This document shows positions 25,025 to 32,906 of a stretch of 47,068 nucleotides of DNA, one piece after another. How positions within the stretch are numbered: the stretch's first letter is position 1; the number at the start of each line of letters is the position of its first letter. The stretch covers positions 1-47,068 of the forward strand of contig CAMMVE010000011.1 in assembly GCA_946500265.1 (NCBI GenBank), given 5' to 3'. Both the position numbers and the translations under genes were made by a program. The notes below the pieces were generated by a model that was given only the letters and a program-made list of their open reading frames with translations, was not told the origin of the DNA and made no database searches. The DNA is from an uncultured Clostridium sp. GTDB taxonomy: Bacteria > Bacillota > Clostridia > TANB77 > CAG-508.

Positions 25025-26509
25025 ATGGAATTAAAGAGCATCCTATTAGGATTAGAGGGACTAAAAGTTAAAGGAAAACTAGATATAGAGATAAATAATA
25101 TTAGAAACAATTCCCGAAACATAGAGAAGGATGATATGTTTGTGGCTATTAAAGGATTTGATACAGATGGACATGAACGTATAGAAGAAGCTATAGATAA
25201 AGGTGCAAAAGCTATTCTTGCACAAACAGACTGTGTTAATAAGAAAATGATAGAAGCTATTCCAGATGATGTAACCTTGATTTTGGCTCCAAATACTAGA
25301 TATGCTCTAGCAATATCAGCATGTAATTTCTTTAAAAATCCTTCTAAAAAGGTTAAACTTATTGGAGTAACAGGAACTAAAGGAAAAACTACAACTACAT
25401 ATATGATTAGAGATATTTTACAAAAGCAAGGTATAAAGGTGGGTTTGATAGGAACGGTTGCTTCCTACGTAGGAGATAGAAAAATAGCTGACAATGAAAA
25501 TACTACTCCAGAAAGCTTAAAGTTACAAGAGATTTTTAGCAAAATGGTTGAAGAAGAAAAATGCGAAGCAATTGTTATGGAAGTATCTTCGCAAAGTTTA
25601 AAACTAGATAGAGTAGCAGGATGCGATTTCGACATTGGTGTATTTACAAATTTTGCAGAAGATCACATTAGCATAAAAGAGCATCCAGATATGGAAGATT
25701 ATTTCATGTCAAAAGTTAAATTGTTCAAAATGTGTAAAAAAGGTTTCATAAATGCAGATGATGTTCATGCAATTTTAATTCCAAAATTAGCGCCTGAATG
25801 TCAAATAACAACTTTTGGTATAGATAATCATTGCGATTTACTAGCAAAAGATATAACAGTTACAAACCAGTATGTGGATTTTAAAGTGAAACTAGGAGAC
25901 AAAAACGAAAGAATAAAAGTCTCTATTCCAGGTAGATTTAGTGTATATAATTCACTTGCAGCAATAGCAGTAGCATTACAATTTGGCTGTACAAGTGAAA
26001 ATATAAAGGATGCCTTAATAGATATTAGGGTTCCTGGAAGAAGTGAGTTAGTAGATAACAAACTAGGATTAACGATAATGATAGATTATGCACATACACC
26101 AGAAAGTCTTGAAAAAATATTATCTTCTGTAAAAATTTATACAAAAGGTAGAGTGATTTCAGTATTTGGCTGTGGTGGAGATAGAGATAAAAATAAGAGA
26201 CCTGTAATGGGAGAAATTTCTGGTAGAGTTGCTGATTATACAATTATTACTTCTGATAATCCAAGAACAGAAGAACCAGATGCCATAGTAAAAGATATAG
26301 AAAATGGTATAAAAAAGACAAAAGGAAAATATGAATGTATTGTAGATAGAACTGAAGCTATAAGAAAAGCAATAAAAATGGCAAATAAAAGAGATATCAT
26401 AGTACTTGCAGGAAAAGGACATGAGCAATATCAAGAAATAAATAAGAAAAGATATCCTTTTGATGAAAATAAAATAGTAAAAGAAATAATAAAAGAAATA
26501 ATCGAGTGA
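25025..26509 (+). CDS. murE: UDP-MurNAc-tripeptide synthetase MurE
   Basis: Cytoplasmic ligase adding the third stem-peptide residue. 494 aa, full length. Motifs: substrate-binding NNSRNIEKDDMFVAIKG at the N-terminus, P-loop GVTGTKGKTTTTYM (about 115-128), TTPESL, a conserved lysine region, DYAHTPESLEKIL, and SDNPRTEEP. The DNPR motif marks enzymes that add meso-diaminopimelate, so the wall is predicted to be of the mDAP type. The upstream gap holds a palindromic repeat. The stop codon lies inside the left arm of the structured repeat copy 2. murF, which usually follows, is absent. Confidence 0.97.
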   Translation: MELKSILLGLEGLKVKGKLDIEINNIRNNSRNIEKDDMFVAIKGFDTDGHERIEEAIDKGAKAILAQTDCVNKKMIEAIPDDVTLILAPNTRYALAISACNFFKNPSKKVKLIGVTGTKGKTTTTYMIRDILQKQGIKVGLIGTVASYVGDRKIADNENTTPESLKLQEIFSKMVEEEKCEAIVMEVSSQSLKLDRVAGCDFDIGVFTNFAEDHISIKEHPDMEDYFMSKVKLFKMCKKGFINADDVHAILIPKLAPECQITTFGIDNHCDLLAKDITVTNQYVDFKVKLGDKNERIKVSIPGRFSVYNSLAAIAVALQFGCTSENIKDALIDIRVPGRSELVDNKLGLTIMIDYAHTPESLEKILSSVKIYTKGRVISVFGCGGDRDKNKRPVMGEISGRVADYTIITSDNPRTEEPDAIVKDIENGIKKTKGKYECIVDRTEAIRKAIKMANKRDIIVLAGKGHEQYQEINKKRYPFDENKIVKEIIKEIIE

Positions 26510-26624
26510 AAAAGAATTGCCTTTTGGCTAGGCAAACGAGCAAGAAAACCGGAGGCGTACTTTGTGTACGCTGAGGATTTTCGAAGTGATGTTTAACAAC
26601 GCCAAAAGCAATTATCTTTCACTT
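26504..26624. repeat. Structured intergenic repeat, copy 2 (inverted relative to copy 1)
   Basis: Outer arms 26505-26528 and 26601-26624 pair almost fully; the core holds GAAAACC with GGATTTTC and an apical stem GCGTAC/GTACGC around TTTGT. The conserved parts match the reverse complement of 5619-5740, with the outermost 9-10 bp replaced by different but mutually complementary sequence. The left arm contains the murE stop codon. Lies exactly between murE and mraY. Confidence 0.88.
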
Positions 26625-26649
26625 ATAGAAAGACGAAGGAGGAAACAAT

Positions 26650-27627
26650 ATGCAGTATCAAAATAAAATATTACTGCTGGCTTTTGGAGCAAGTGTAATA
26701 TTGTCATTGATAATTGTACCAATTTTGAGGAAACTAAAAGTAGGGCAGATAGAAAGAGAAGAAGGACCAAAATCCCACTTGAAAAAGCAAGGAACGCCTA
26801 CAATGGGTGGAATAATCATGATATTAGTAATAATAGCTTTAGGGGGATTTTTGTATTACGATTTTTCTAAAGACCAAATAGAAGTTGCCAAGTCATTATT
26901 ACCATTGCTAGGAGTTGCTATAGGATTTGGTTTTATAGGCTTTATAGACGATTTTAAAAAGTTAATTTTAAAAAATACAAAAGGTCTAAGTCCAAAAGCA
27001 AAAATGCTAGGATTATTAATAGTAGCAGTAGCATACACTATTGTTTTAGTATATGTTTTTGACATAGGAACAGACATTTACATCCCATTTGTGAAAGAAT
27101 ATATTACACTTCCAATTTGGCTTTATATACCATTTGCGGTCTTAGTAATGTTAGCCGCTACAAACGCAATAAATCTAACAGATGGTATAGATGGATTATC
27201 AACTAGTATTACAACAATTATGCTTACATGCTTAACAATTATTTCTATATTACTTGGAGTAAAAGAAGTAACTGCATTTGGTTCAATACTTATTGGAACT
27301 TGCTTAGGATTTTTATTATTTAATTTACACCCAGCAAAAGTAATGATGGGTGATACCGGTTCACTTATGTTAGGAGGATCAATAGCAGGTATTTCTCTAT
27401 ATCTAAAAATGCCACTATTATTATTAATTATAGCTATAATTCCTATAATAGAAACTTTATCTGTAATGATACAAGTTGCATATTTTAAGAAAACTGGAAA
27501 TAGAGTATTTAAAATGACTCCAATACACCATCATTTTGAATTATCAGGATGGAAAGAGAATAAAATAGTATCAGTATTTAGTTTGATTACATTAGTTTTT
27601 TGCATAGTAGGTTTATTCGCAATTTAG
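26650..27627 (+). CDS. mraY: Phospho-MurNAc-pentapeptide transferase MraY
   Basis: Integral membrane enzyme that makes lipid I. 325 aa with about ten hydrophobic segments. Catalytic Asp-rich motifs are visible: FIGFIDDFKKL (about 97-107), NLTDGIDGLS (about 175-184) and HPAKVMMGDTGSL; the His-rich MTPIHHHFEL is near the end. GGAGG lies before the ATG. Read with murE and ftsW; murD, often found after mraY, is missing. Confidence 0.98.
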   Translation: MQYQNKILLLAFGASVILSLIIVPILRKLKVGQIEREEGPKSHLKKQGTPTMGGIIMILVIIALGGFLYYDFSKDQIEVAKSLLPLLGVAIGFGFIGFIDDFKKLILKNTKGLSPKAKMLGLLIVAVAYTIVLVYVFDIGTDIYIPFVKEYITLPIWLYIPFAVLVMLAATNAINLTDGIDGLSTSITTIMLTCLTIISILLGVKEVTAFGSILIGTCLGFLLFNLHPAKVMMGDTGSLMLGGSIAGISLYLKMPLLLLIIAIIPIIETLSVMIQVAYFKKTGNRVFKMTPIHHHFELSGWKENKIVSVFSLITLVFCIVGLFAI

Positions 27628-27694
27628 TTTGAAAAATAATTGTTATTTTTTGAATTACTAAAGATTAAAATTTTACACTTCAGAAAGGATTGAT

Positions 27695-28864
27695 ATGCAA
27701 ATGCAAAGCAAAACAAAAAGTGTAAACAAAGAGAAAAAGAGACAAGTAGATTTTGTTTTAGTTGTTATCATAATAATTTTATTAGCATTTGGAATAGTAA
27801 TGGTCTTGTCAGCAAGTGCGCCGTCTGCTCTTGCTGAAACAGGTAGTAGCTATACATATTTCTTTAGCCAATTACGATTTGCTGCAATGGGATTAGTGGT
27901 AATGTGGATAGTATCAAGAATAGATTATCACATATATAAAAAGTTCTATTGGCCAGTGTATTGGATATCCATTGGAATATTGTTATTAGTATTAATTCCA
28001 GGATTAGGTTCTGAGTCTGGTGGAGCTACTAGATGGATCGATTTAGGTTTTCTACGTTTTCAGCCATCAGAAATTACTAAAGTAGGATTAATAATATTTT
28101 TTGCAGGTTATTTAACCGACCATAAAAATGATTTAAGAGATTTTAAAAAAGGATTTTTACTTCCACTCGTATTTCTAGCAATACCAGTATTGATAGCCTT
28201 ATTTATTCAAAACCACTTAAGTGTAGGTATTGTTATGTCTTTAATAACAATTGTAATGATGCTAGTAGCTGGTTGTAGACTATTTCATTTCGTAGCAACA
28301 GGATTAGTTGTAGGAGGAGCAGGAGCAGCTGCACTTGTGACTTATTTAAGCACTGCGGGAGATCAGGCAAGCGATTTAAGCTTTAGATTTGGAAGAATTT
28401 TAAATTTCATGGATCCATGGCAAGATGCTACGGGACTTGGATGGCAAACAATTCAAGGATTATATGCAATTGGTTCAGGAGGATTATTTGGAGTAGGATT
28501 AGGAGAAAGCAAACAAAAATATTTGTATGTATCTGAGCCACAAAACGACTTCATATTTGCAATTTTAGCGGAAGAACTCGGATTTGTAGGATGTTTAGTT
28601 GTAATTGCTTTATTTGCTTTATTCATTTGGAGAGGCATTATTATTGCAATGAAATCATCAGATATGTTCGGAAGCCTTTTAGCAACAGGAATAACAACAC
28701 TTGTAATGGTGCAAGCTGCACTTAATATAGCAGTTGTAACAAATTCTATGCCAAATACAGGAATTTCGTTACCATTCTTTAGTGCAGGAGGTACAGCACT
28801 AATAATACTATTGGCAATGTGTGGTATTTTGCTTAATATTTCGCGAAGTAAAGAAAAAGTATAG
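27695..28864 (+). CDS. ftsW: Lipid II polymerase FtsW/SpoVE (SEDS family)
   Basis: 389-aa SEDS glycosyltransferase with about ten membrane segments. Family signatures: GIVMVLSAS early, RWIDLGFLRFQPSEITKVGL, then FGRILNFMDPWQD, LGESKQKYLYVSEPQNDFIF and NTGISLPFFSAGGTALI. The conserved Asp-bearing and PSE segments are present. Partner of the class B PBP at 22708. The position between mraY and murG is standard for ftsW, or spoVE in clostridia. An AGAAAGGA site precedes the ATG. Confidence 0.95.
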   Translation: MQMQSKTKSVNKEKKRQVDFVLVVIIIILLAFGIVMVLSASAPSALAETGSSYTYFFSQLRFAAMGLVVMWIVSRIDYHIYKKFYWPVYWISIGILLLVLIPGLGSESGGATRWIDLGFLRFQPSEITKVGLIIFFAGYLTDHKNDLRDFKKGFLLPLVFLAIPVLIALFIQNHLSVGIVMSLITIVMMLVAGCRLFHFVATGLVVGGAGAAALVTYLSTAGDQASDLSFRFGRILNFMDPWQDATGLGWQTIQGLYAIGSGGLFGVGLGESKQKYLYVSEPQNDFIFAILAEELGFVGCLVVIALFALFIWRGIIIAMKSSDMFGSLLATGITTLVMVQAALNIAVVTNSMPNTGISLPFFSAGGTALIILLAMCGILLNISRSKEKV

Positions 28865-28880
28865 AGAAGTTCAAGCATAG

Positions 28881-28902
28881 TTGCGTTTTGACGTTGTTAA
28901 AC
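28881..28902. repeat. Fragment of the structured repeat (one arm)
   Basis: TTGCGTTTTGACGTTGTTAA matches one end of copies 1 and 2, without the rest of the element. Between ftsW and murG. Confidence 0.6.
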
Positions 28903-28936
28903 TTAGAATAATATAAAGAGGAAGGAGAGTAAAAAT

Positions 28937-30052
28937 ATGAGAGCTATTATTGCAGCAGCTGGTACAGGTGGGCATATTAATCCAGGTATAGCCATAGCAA
29001 ATAAAATAATGGAACAAGAACCTTCTTCAGAAATTATTTTTATTGGAACCGGTAGAGGACTCGAAAAAGACTTGGTACCAAGAGCAGGTTTTAAATTAAA
29101 GACAATAGATGCTCATGGAATTGAGAGAAAGCTTACTATACAAAATGTAAAAAATCTATATGCCACATATAAATCAATAAAAGCGGCTAAAAATATAATA
29201 GAAGAATTTAAACCAGATGTACTAATAGGTACAGGGGGATATATTTGTGTGCCAACAGTATTGGCGGCAAAGAAAATGGGAATTCCCGTTGTTTTACATG
29301 AAAGTAATGCTTACCCTGGAGTGGCTGTAAAGATTTTTAAGAATAAAGCAGATAAAATACTTGTTGGCTTTAAAGAAGCAAAAGAAAGGCTGGACAATAA
29401 AGAAAATGTTGTAGTTACTGGTAATCCTATAAAGTTAAAAAGAAAAAATTTTACTGCTTTAGAAAAAAGGAAAATAATACACGAAATAGGACTAAATGAT
29501 GAAAAACCAATAGTGCTTGTTTTTGGAGGAAGCCAAGGAGCACAAAGTATAAATAGAAGCATGACCGAATTAATTGTAAACAAAAAGAATAAAGGATATC
29601 AAATAATTTGGGCAGCTGGTCCAGAGCAGTATGATAAAATAAAGCAAAAATTAAGCGAAGTTCATGTAAATATAGATAAAATTGAAGATGTAAAAATTGT
29701 ACCATATATATATAATATGGAAGAAGTGATGAATGTAGCAGATTTGCTTGTGTGCAGAAGCGGAGCAATGACAATAACTGAAGTAGCAATGTTAGGAAAA
29801 CCTGCAATATTTATTCCATTTCCATATGCAACAGAAAACCATCAAGAATATAATGCAAGAGTATTGGAAAAAGTAGGAGCAGCGAAAATAATTCTTGATA
29901 AAGACTTGAATTCAGAAATATTATCTCAAATGCTAAAAGAAATTATTAAAGATAATAAAAAAATGAAAGAAATGGGAGAAGCTGCTCTAAAGATAGCAAT
30001 GCCAAATGTTCTAGATAAAATATATGAAGAAATAAAAAGTGTAAAATTGTAG
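28937..30052 (+). CDS. murG: UDP-GlcNAc:lipid I N-acetylglucosaminyltransferase MurG
   Basis: Peripheral membrane GT-B enzyme that makes lipid II. 371 aa. G-loop AAAGTGGHINPGIAIA at the N-terminus (about 4-19), a second glycine-rich segment VLVFGGSQGAQSINR, and the UDP-GlcNAc site CRSGAMTITEVAMLGKPAIF with PFPYATENHQEYNA. Complete. GGAGAG precedes the ATG. Last dcw gene here; a terminator follows at 30102. Confidence 0.98.
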   Translation: MRAIIAAAGTGGHINPGIAIANKIMEQEPSSEIIFIGTGRGLEKDLVPRAGFKLKTIDAHGIERKLTIQNVKNLYATYKSIKAAKNIIEEFKPDVLIGTGGYICVPTVLAAKKMGIPVVLHESNAYPGVAVKIFKNKADKILVGFKEAKERLDNKENVVVTGNPIKLKRKNFTALEKRKIIHEIGLNDEKPIVLVFGGSQGAQSINRSMTELIVNKKNKGYQIIWAAGPEQYDKIKQKLSEVHVNIDKIEDVKIVPYIYNMEEVMNVADLLVCRSGAMTITEVAMLGKPAIFIPFPYATENHQEYNARVLEKVGAAKIILDKDLNSEILSQMLKEIIKDNKKMKEMGEAALKIAMPNVLDKIYEEIKSVKL

Positions 30053-30101
30053 ATAAATTTTATAAAAATAGGAATACTATTGTAATTTAATGAATATATA
30101 T

Positions 30102-30136
30102 AATACAGAAAGGTGACAAACTTTTCTGTATTTTTT
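30102..30136 (+). terminator. Rho-independent terminator of the dcw cluster
   Basis: A perfect 10-bp stem AATACAGAAA (30102-30111) with its complement (30123-30132), then TTTT. Confidence 0.85.
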
Positions 30137-30198
30137 AGTTGTGTACGTGAAATATGTGTCTATGTCGAATTGTGTCGAAGCTTGGGGCACGAAATTTC

Positions 30199-30227
30199 TT
30201 GATATTTTAATTTAGTTGTATTATAGT
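30199..30227 (+). promoter_or_regulatory. Promoter of the DUF6514-like gene
   Basis: TTGATA (30199-30204), 17 bp, TATAGT (30222-30227). Confidence 0.65.
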
Positions 30228-30264
30228 AGAAAAGTACGTTGCTTTAAGAAAGGGGGAACTAAAG

Positions 30265-30576
30265 ATGGAATACCAAAAATGTCTTTTCGGAAAGACTGTA
30301 GTAGATTCTACTGTTTCAGATGAATTGAGCTCAGACGAAAAATTTGAACTAGAATATTATGAAACCACGAATTCAGCAGAAGAAAACAAAAGAAAATTTG
30401 GAATTGAAGTTGTAAAAAAGAAGGATGAAGATGAAAAATTTAATATTGAATCAAAAATAGTAAATAATTTGTCAAATGAAGAAAAAACTGTTAAAAAGTT
30501 ATTAAATACGTTAATGATGTATAAAGTAACACCGACAACAGTAGATGATATTATATCTGACATAAAATCTATGTAG
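30265..30576 (+). CDS. Small DUF6514-like protein
   Basis: 103-aa soluble, strongly charged protein with no membrane segment or signal. The order of features, YGIEVVKKKD-like (here KFGIEVVKKKDEDEKFNIES), then NNLSNEEKTVKKLLNTLMMY and VTPTTVDDIISDIKSM, recalls DUF6514 proteins of clostridia, which are about this size and of unknown function. GGGGG lies before the ATG. It is a single-gene unit with its own promoter and terminator. Confidence 0.7.
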   Translation: MEYQKCLFGKTVVDSTVSDELSSDEKFELEYYETTNSAEENKRKFGIEVVKKKDEDEKFNIESKIVNNLSNEEKTVKKLLNTLMMYKVTPTTVDDIISDIKSM

Positions 30577-30612
30577 AATTGAGAAAAGGAAAAATCCCTT
30601 TTCTCAATTTTA
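30577..30612 (+). terminator. Rho-independent terminator
   Basis: A perfect 13-bp stem (30577-30589 with 30597-30609) starting AATTGAGAAAAGG, directly after the stop codon. Confidence 0.85.
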
Positions 30613-30640
30613 GTATAAATGTGAAAATTGTGTAAACTGC

Positions 30641-30669
30641 TTGCCAAAAAACAAAATATGCGGTATTAT
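30641..30669 (+). promoter_or_regulatory. Promoter of topA
   Basis: TTGCCA (30641-30646), 17 bp, TATTAT (30664-30669), giving a leader of about 115 nt. Confidence 0.6.
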
Positions 30670-30751
30670 ACTATATAGACTTATTTACAGTTTATGTAAA
30701 GATAATAGTTTATAGGTTACCTATTATGCATTAAAAACCTAAATTTAATAC

Positions 30752-30780
30752 GAGGAGAATATGATAATGTAAATTATCAT
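30752..30780 (+). promoter_or_regulatory. topA leader: ribosome site, three-codon frame and hairpin
   Basis: GAGGAG (30752-30757) precedes ATG ATA ATG TAA (30761-30772), a Met-Ile-Met minigene. The same bases form a perfect 8-bp stem, ATGATAAT with ATTATCAT (30773-30780), loop GTAA. The topA ATG at 30791 has no ribosome site of its own close by. Folding the hairpin would bring GAGGAG to about 13 nt from the topA start. Confidence 0.55.
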
Positions 30781-30790
30781 GATATAGATT

Positions 30791-32827
30791 ATGGCAGATA
30801 AATTAATAATTGTGGAATCACCAGCGAAAGCTAATACTATAAAAAAATTCTTGGGCGGTAATACTAAGGTTGTTGCTTCCATGGGACATATAAGAGATTT
30901 ACCAAAATCGAAATTGGGAGTTGATATACAAAATGATTTTGAGCCTGAGTATATTAATATTAGGGGAAAAGGAGATTTAATAAAATCTTTAAAATCAGAT
31001 GCAAAAAAGGCAAAGAAAATATATCTTGCAACTGACCCTGACCGTGAAGGAGAAGCAATTGCATGGCATTTATCACACATTTTAGAAATTCCAGAAGATA
31101 GCGAATGTAGAGTTACATTTAATGAAATTACTAAACAGGCTGTACAAAATTCAATAAAAAATCCGAGAAAAATTGATATGAATTTAACAGATGCTCAACA
31201 AGCAAGAAGAGTATTAGACAGAATTGTTGGATATAAAATTAGTCCAATGCTTTGGAAAAAAGTAAGAAGAGGTCTATCAGCAGGTAGAGTGCAATCTGTG
31301 GCAGTAAAACTTATTGTTGATAGAGAAGAAGAAATAGAAAAATTTATTCCAGAAGAATATTGGAACATTTATGCAACATTGCTAGACGAGAATTCTGGAA
31401 AAACATTTGTAGCTAAATTATATGGAAAAGAAAAAAAGAAAATTGAAATTCATACTAAAGAAGAATCTGATGAGATTTTAAAAAATATTAAAGATGGAAA
31501 ATATATTGTAACTGAAGTAAAGAAAGGTGAAAGGAAAAGAACTCCAGCCCCACCTTTTACAACAAGTACAATGCAACAAGAGGCTTCTAGAAAATTAGGC
31601 TTTACATTAAAAAGAACAATGGCAACAGCCCAAAGGTTATATGAAGGTGTAAAAGTAGAGGGAAGAGGTCTAGTAGGACTTATTACATATATGAGAACAG
31701 ACTCTACAAGAATATCTGAAGAAGCAAGGAGTGCTGCTAAAAAAGAAATAGAAAAACAATATGGAGAGCAATATTATGAAAATAGGTATTATAGAACAAA
31801 CCAAAGTGCACAAGATGCTCACGAAGGTATAAGACCTACATATATTGATTTAAATCCAGAAGATATAAAAAATGACTTAAATAGTGATGAATATAAATTA
31901 TATAAACTAATATATAATAGATTTTTAGCAAGTCAAATGAAAGCAGCAGTGTATGATACAATTACTGCTAACATAGATGTTAATAATTATAATTTTAGAG
32001 CAAGTGGACAGTCGTTAAAATTTAAAGGATTTATGACATTGTATGTTGAAACACTTGATAATAAAACAGACGAAAACGAAGAATCTTTTGTGCCTGATCT
32101 AAAAGAAGGACAAGAGGTAATTAAACAAAAAATAGAGCCAAAACAAAGCTTTACAGAGCCACCACCAAGATATACAGAGGCAAGTTTGGTAAAAGCTTTG
32201 GAGGAAAAGGGAATAGGAAGACCAAGTACTTATTCACCAACCATTACTACAATATTGGAAAGAAGATATATAGAAAAAGAACAAAAACAATTGATTCCTA
32301 CTGAATTAGGAAGAGTAGTAAATAAGTTACTTATTGAAAATTTCCCAGATATTATAAATGTTGAATTTACAGCTAAAATAGAGGAAGAATTTGACGAAGT
32401 TGCAGAAGGAAAAGAACCTTGGAAACAAGTAATACGTGAATTTTATGGACCTTTTGAAAAAGAACTAGAAAAAGTTGAAAAGGAATTAGACCATGTAGAA
32501 TTAAAAGAAGAAGTATCAGATGTACCATGCGAGAAATGTGGCAGAATGATGGTTATAAAATATGGTAGATACGGAAAATTCTTAGCTTGTCCTGGCTATC
32601 CAGAATGTAAGAATGCAAAACCACTAGTAGAAACTTTGGATGTACCATGTCCTAAGTGCGGAGGAAAAATACAAATTAGAAAATCTAAAAAGAATAGAAA
32701 ATTCTATATTTGCGAAAATAACCCTAATACTTGTGATTTCATATCATGGAATAAGCCAACGAAGTCAAATCCTAATGGTGAGAATAAAGCCACCAAAACT
32801 ACAAAAAGAAAACGTACGAAAAAGTAG
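30791..32827 (+). CDS. topA: DNA topoisomerase I
   Basis: Type IA topoisomerase that relaxes negative supercoils. 678 aa. TOPRIM domain at the N-terminus (LIIVESPAKANTIKKFLG, ATDPDREGEAIAWHL), the active-site Tyr in GLITYMRTDSTRIS, the GRVQSVAVKLIVDREEEI segment, and EEKGIGRPSTYSPT. Two C-terminal C4 zinc domains follow (CEKCGRMMVIKYGRYGKFLA with CPGYPEC, and CPKCGGKIQIRKSKKNRKFY with its later Cys). Some relatives have more zinc repeats. Translation start is unusual, see the leader at 30752. Confidence 0.98.
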   Translation: MADKLIIVESPAKANTIKKFLGGNTKVVASMGHIRDLPKSKLGVDIQNDFEPEYINIRGKGDLIKSLKSDAKKAKKIYLATDPDREGEAIAWHLSHILEIPEDSECRVTFNEITKQAVQNSIKNPRKIDMNLTDAQQARRVLDRIVGYKISPMLWKKVRRGLSAGRVQSVAVKLIVDREEEIEKFIPEEYWNIYATLLDENSGKTFVAKLYGKEKKKIEIHTKEESDEILKNIKDGKYIVTEVKKGERKRTPAPPFTTSTMQQEASRKLGFTLKRTMATAQRLYEGVKVEGRGLVGLITYMRTDSTRISEEARSAAKKEIEKQYGEQYYENRYYRTNQSAQDAHEGIRPTYIDLNPEDIKNDLNSDEYKLYKLIYNRFLASQMKAAVYDTITANIDVNNYNFRASGQSLKFKGFMTLYVETLDNKTDENEESFVPDLKEGQEVIKQKIEPKQSFTEPPPRYTEASLVKALEEKGIGRPSTYSPTITTILERRYIEKEQKQLIPTELGRVVNKLLIENFPDIINVEFTAKIEEEFDEVAEGKEPWKQVIREFYGPFEKELEKVEKELDHVELKEEVSDVPCEKCGRMMVIKYGRYGKFLACPGYPECKNAKPLVETLDVPCPKCGGKIQIRKSKKNRKFYICENNPNTCDFISWNKPTKSNPNGENKATKTTKRKRTKK

Positions 32828-32838
32828 AAGGACTACTG

Positions 32839-32867
32839 TTGAAAACAAATTGAATATGTGATATAAT
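32839..32867 (+). promoter_or_regulatory. Promoter of the SNF2 helicase gene
   Basis: TTGAAA (32839-32844), 17 bp, TATAAT (32862-32867). The -10 runs into the left arm of the topA terminator. Confidence 0.75.
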
Positions 32868-32902
32868 ACTCCACTAGGATAATATTTAAGTGGGGTATTT
32901 TT
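32865..32902 (+). terminator. Terminator after topA, overlapping the next promoter
   Basis: AATACTCCAC (32865-32874) pairs with GTGGGGTATT (32890-32899), one wobble, then TTTTT. The helicase ATG follows 5 nt later. Confidence 0.7.
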
Positions 32903-32906
32903 CATA

